A stretch of DNA of 64,000 nucleotides, taken from Pedobacter schmidteae. Its GTDB lineage: Bacteria > Bacteroidota > Bacteroidia > Sphingobacteriales > Sphingobacteriaceae. The notes under the pieces were generated by a model. The model was given only the letters and a program-made list of their open reading frames with translations, was not told the origin of the DNA and did no database searches. The stretch covers positions 989,097 through 1,053,096 of the forward strand of contig NZ_LS999839.1 of assembly GCF_900564155.1 (NCBI RefSeq). Reading direction: 5' to 3'. Position numbers and translations under genes: made by a program. This document shows, one piece after another, positions 62,146 through 64,000 of the stretch. The first letter of the stretch is position 1; the number at the start of each line of letters is the position of its first letter.

Positions 62146-64000
62146 TTAAAATTTAAAGTTGTATGTGGCAAATGGTATTGCCGTGCCGATTATCGATAAT
62201 TTATAACCATTAATTTTACCGTTTTCGGCAGTAAAATAAACGGAATACGGGTTGCGTCTGCCGGTTAAGTTATATACACCTAAGGTGAAACTGCTATGAA
62301 ATAGCTTTTTCACCTTATGGTTCCCTTCTATATTTATGGATAGGTCGGTTCTGAAATAGTCGGGAACACGGCTGTTATTCCTATCGTCATATAACATGCG
62401 ATAAGAACCGCCATAGTAATACCTTGCCACCGGCATCGTAATGGGTCTGCCAGTTGCATAATTTGCAGTTAAAGACACACTAAAACGATGTGAGAACTTG
62501 TAATTACTGATAAAATTGAAAACATGTGGTTTATCGTAATCCGCTGGAAAATAATTTCCCTTGTTGATAGGTTCTTCCACCAACGGGTCGTCCATTTTCA
62601 TTAGTGTTCTTGAATAGGTATAGCTGATCCAGCCATTGAGTTTTCCGGCTGTTTTCTTTATCAAAAGTTCAAGGCCGTAGGCTTTACCGGTAGCATTAGC
62701 TACATCGGTTTCAATGTGTGAGTTTAAAAGCAGTTTCGCGGCGTTCTTATATGTCAAAGCATGTTGAATACGCTTATAATATACTTCCAGTGATGTTTCA
62801 ATGGAATTGTCCTTGAAGTTTCTAAAATAGCCGATGGCTAACTGATCTCCGATTTGCGGGCGGATATATTCGTCACTTAGTTTCCATGTGTCTGTTGGAT
62901 TCACAGCGGTAGTATTACTTAGCATGTGAATATTCTGCCTGGTGCGGTTGTATGACAGTTTTATACTTGCGTTTGCAGAAAAACTATAACGCACAGAAAT
63001 GCGTGGTTCAAAACCGAAATAATTCTTGATATTACCAGTACGCGGTAGCGTATCGGTAATTGACTCCTCTGTTCTTGGTTTTGCCTGCGCATATTGATAT
63101 ACCTCGCGCGGGCCGAGATAATTATACATGTTTGCCCTAAAACCAAGGTTAAAGGATAGATTAGGATTGATCGTATAATTATCAGAAAAATACAATGCTG
63201 TTTCCAGGGCATTTTCTTGTTGTATATGTACCGGTATTGCTGCTCCTTTTCCGATCGCCTTATAATCACCCGGATTCGAGCTAATCCGAATGGCAGACAA
63301 GCCTGCCTCAAATTTATGTTTAGCGTTGGGCGTATAGACAAACTCGGCTTTGCCGTGAACCTGTCCAATATTGAAATTAAAATGATAATCATTGATAGTA
63401 TTCCTATCACTTATCATATTAAAATCGTAATGGTCGTATCCAACGGCGAAAACACTGAACAAGCGATTATTGAAATTGTGTTTCCATTTTAGCACCGCAT
63501 TTGAATTGCCATACCTATACGTTGTATCCCCATCCAGCTTAAACCGATCACCACTTTTGTAGCCCGTTAAGTAAACTGTATTTTTATCATTGATATCATG
63601 AGTAATGCGCAGGTTCGCATCATAGAATTTCGCGCTGCTGTGTCTGAATTGTTCATTCTCGAGTAACCCAAGTGTCCAATCAGAATAGGTAGAACGCCCC
63701 CCGATAATAAAAGATGTTTTTTTCCCTATCGGGCCTTCCAAGGTTACATTACCTGATAGCGGCCCAATACCACCTGAACCTGAAATTTTGTTACGGTTCC
63801 CTTCACGGGTTACGACTTCCAGTACAGAGGACAAGCGACTGCCATATTTTACGGGTATGCTACTTTTATATAATTCCGCATCTTTAACTACTTCTGCGTT
63901 AAAGCCGGAAAAAAAGCCAAAGAAATGCGCGGGGTTAAAGATTGTGGCTCCATCAAATAGAACGAGGTTTTGATCCACGGCGCCACCGCGTACATTCATC
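62146..64000 (-). CDS. TonB-dependent receptor, 3' part (5' end outside window)
   Basis: At least 617 residues of frame to the window edge; the start is beyond it. The visible N-terminal part is a plug domain (GGAVDQNLVLFDGATIFNPA, SSIPVKYGSRLSSVLEVVTR), then a beta barrel ending in TAIPFATYNFKF with a terminal Phe as required for barrel insertion. The gene is followed at once by DUF4249 and MG2-like genes, forming one operon transcribed leftwards. Lacks a SusD partner, so it is a different class from the SusC at 51951. Confidence 0.9.
   Translation of the reverse strand, partial: MNVRGGAVDQNLVLFDGATIFNPAHFFGFFSGFNAEVVKDAELYKSSIPVKYGSRLSSVLEVVTREGNRNKISGSGGIGPLSGNVTLEGPIGKKTSFIIGGRSTYSDWTLGLLENEQFRHSSAKFYDANLRITHDINDKNTVYLTGYKSGDRFKLDGDTTYRYGNSNAVLKWKHNFNNRLFSVFAVGYDHYDFNMISDRNTINDYHFNFNIGQVHGKAEFVYTPNAKHKFEAGLSAIRISSNPGDYKAIGKGAAIPVHIQQENALETALYFSDNYTINPNLSFNLGFRANMYNYLGPREVYQYAQAKPRTEESITDTLPRTGNIKNYFGFEPRISVRYSFSANASIKLSYNRTRQNIHMLSNTTAVNPTDTWKLSDEYIRPQIGDQLAIGYFRNFKDNSIETSLEVYYKRIQHALTYKNAAKLLLNSHIETDVANATGKAYGLELLIKKTAGKLNGWISYTYSRTLMKMDDPLVEEPINKGNYFPADYDKPHVFNFISNYKFSHRFSVSLTANYATGRPITMPVARYYYGGSYRMLYDDRNNSRVPDYFRTDLSINIEGNHKVKKLFHSSFTLGVYNLTGRRNPYSVYFTAENGKINGYKLSIIGTAIPFATYNFKF

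Overview
The window looks like Bacteroidota DNA, most likely from the Sphingobacteriaceae (Mucilaginibacter/Pedobacter type). The evidence is SusC/SusD, FecR and ECF-sigma genes, a TonB receptor/DUF4249/MG2-like operon, and a Bacteroidetes-type conjugation module (TraE, F, G, I, J, K, L, M, N). The assignment rests on gene families, not on a marker gene.

Layout. (1) About 1-5945: the right end of an integrated element with a large serine recombinase at its edge. It carries an orphan prohead-protease-like protein and a three-gene operon of unknown function whose middle gene is a Clp N-domain protein without an ATPase. The element is inserted in a tyrosine-integrase gene, of which only the N-terminal part survives (5945-6430). 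A terminator preceded by what looks like the 3' end of a tRNA lies beside it (6550-6597). (2) About 6.6-43.65 kb: an integrative conjugative element (ICE). Its left part holds small hypothetical genes, a Gabija-like defence pair (OLD-type ATPase/TOPRIM plus UvrD-like helicase) next to a SEFIR protein, a RadC-like JAB protein, a Bax-inhibitor-1-like membrane protein and a zinc-ribbon RES protein. Next come the mobilisation genes on the minus strand (coupling protein, relaxase, relaxosome protein, probable oriT, primase), a DUF932 gene, and about 1.1 kb of hairpin-rich non-coding DNA. The plus-strand transfer operon (29.2-43.6 kb) encodes the type IV secretion channel. (3) About 44-49 kb: a tandem array of nine intact genes and one broken gene for small exported proteins of about 126 residues with one invariant CX6C pair. 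A MauE/DoxX-type redox membrane protein gene lies inside the array. (4) 49-58.6 kb, minus strand: a TlpA-like thioredoxin protein, SusD, SusC, FecR, two ECF sigma factors and a third sigma-like protein lacking region 4. (5) 58.7-64 kb: MG2-like surface protein, DUF4249 lipoprotein and a TonB-dependent receptor cut by the window edge.

The transfer genes form one conjugation machine: relaxase and relaxosome protein act at oriT, the coupling protein delivers DNA, and the Tra proteins build the channel. The defence genes look like ICE cargo. The peptide array, MauE, TlpA and SusCD are plausibly one extracytoplasmic system built around cysteine chemistry; this is the least familiar part of the window. 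No right-hand attachment site was found, so it is unclear whether 44-64 kb is ICE cargo or host chromosome.
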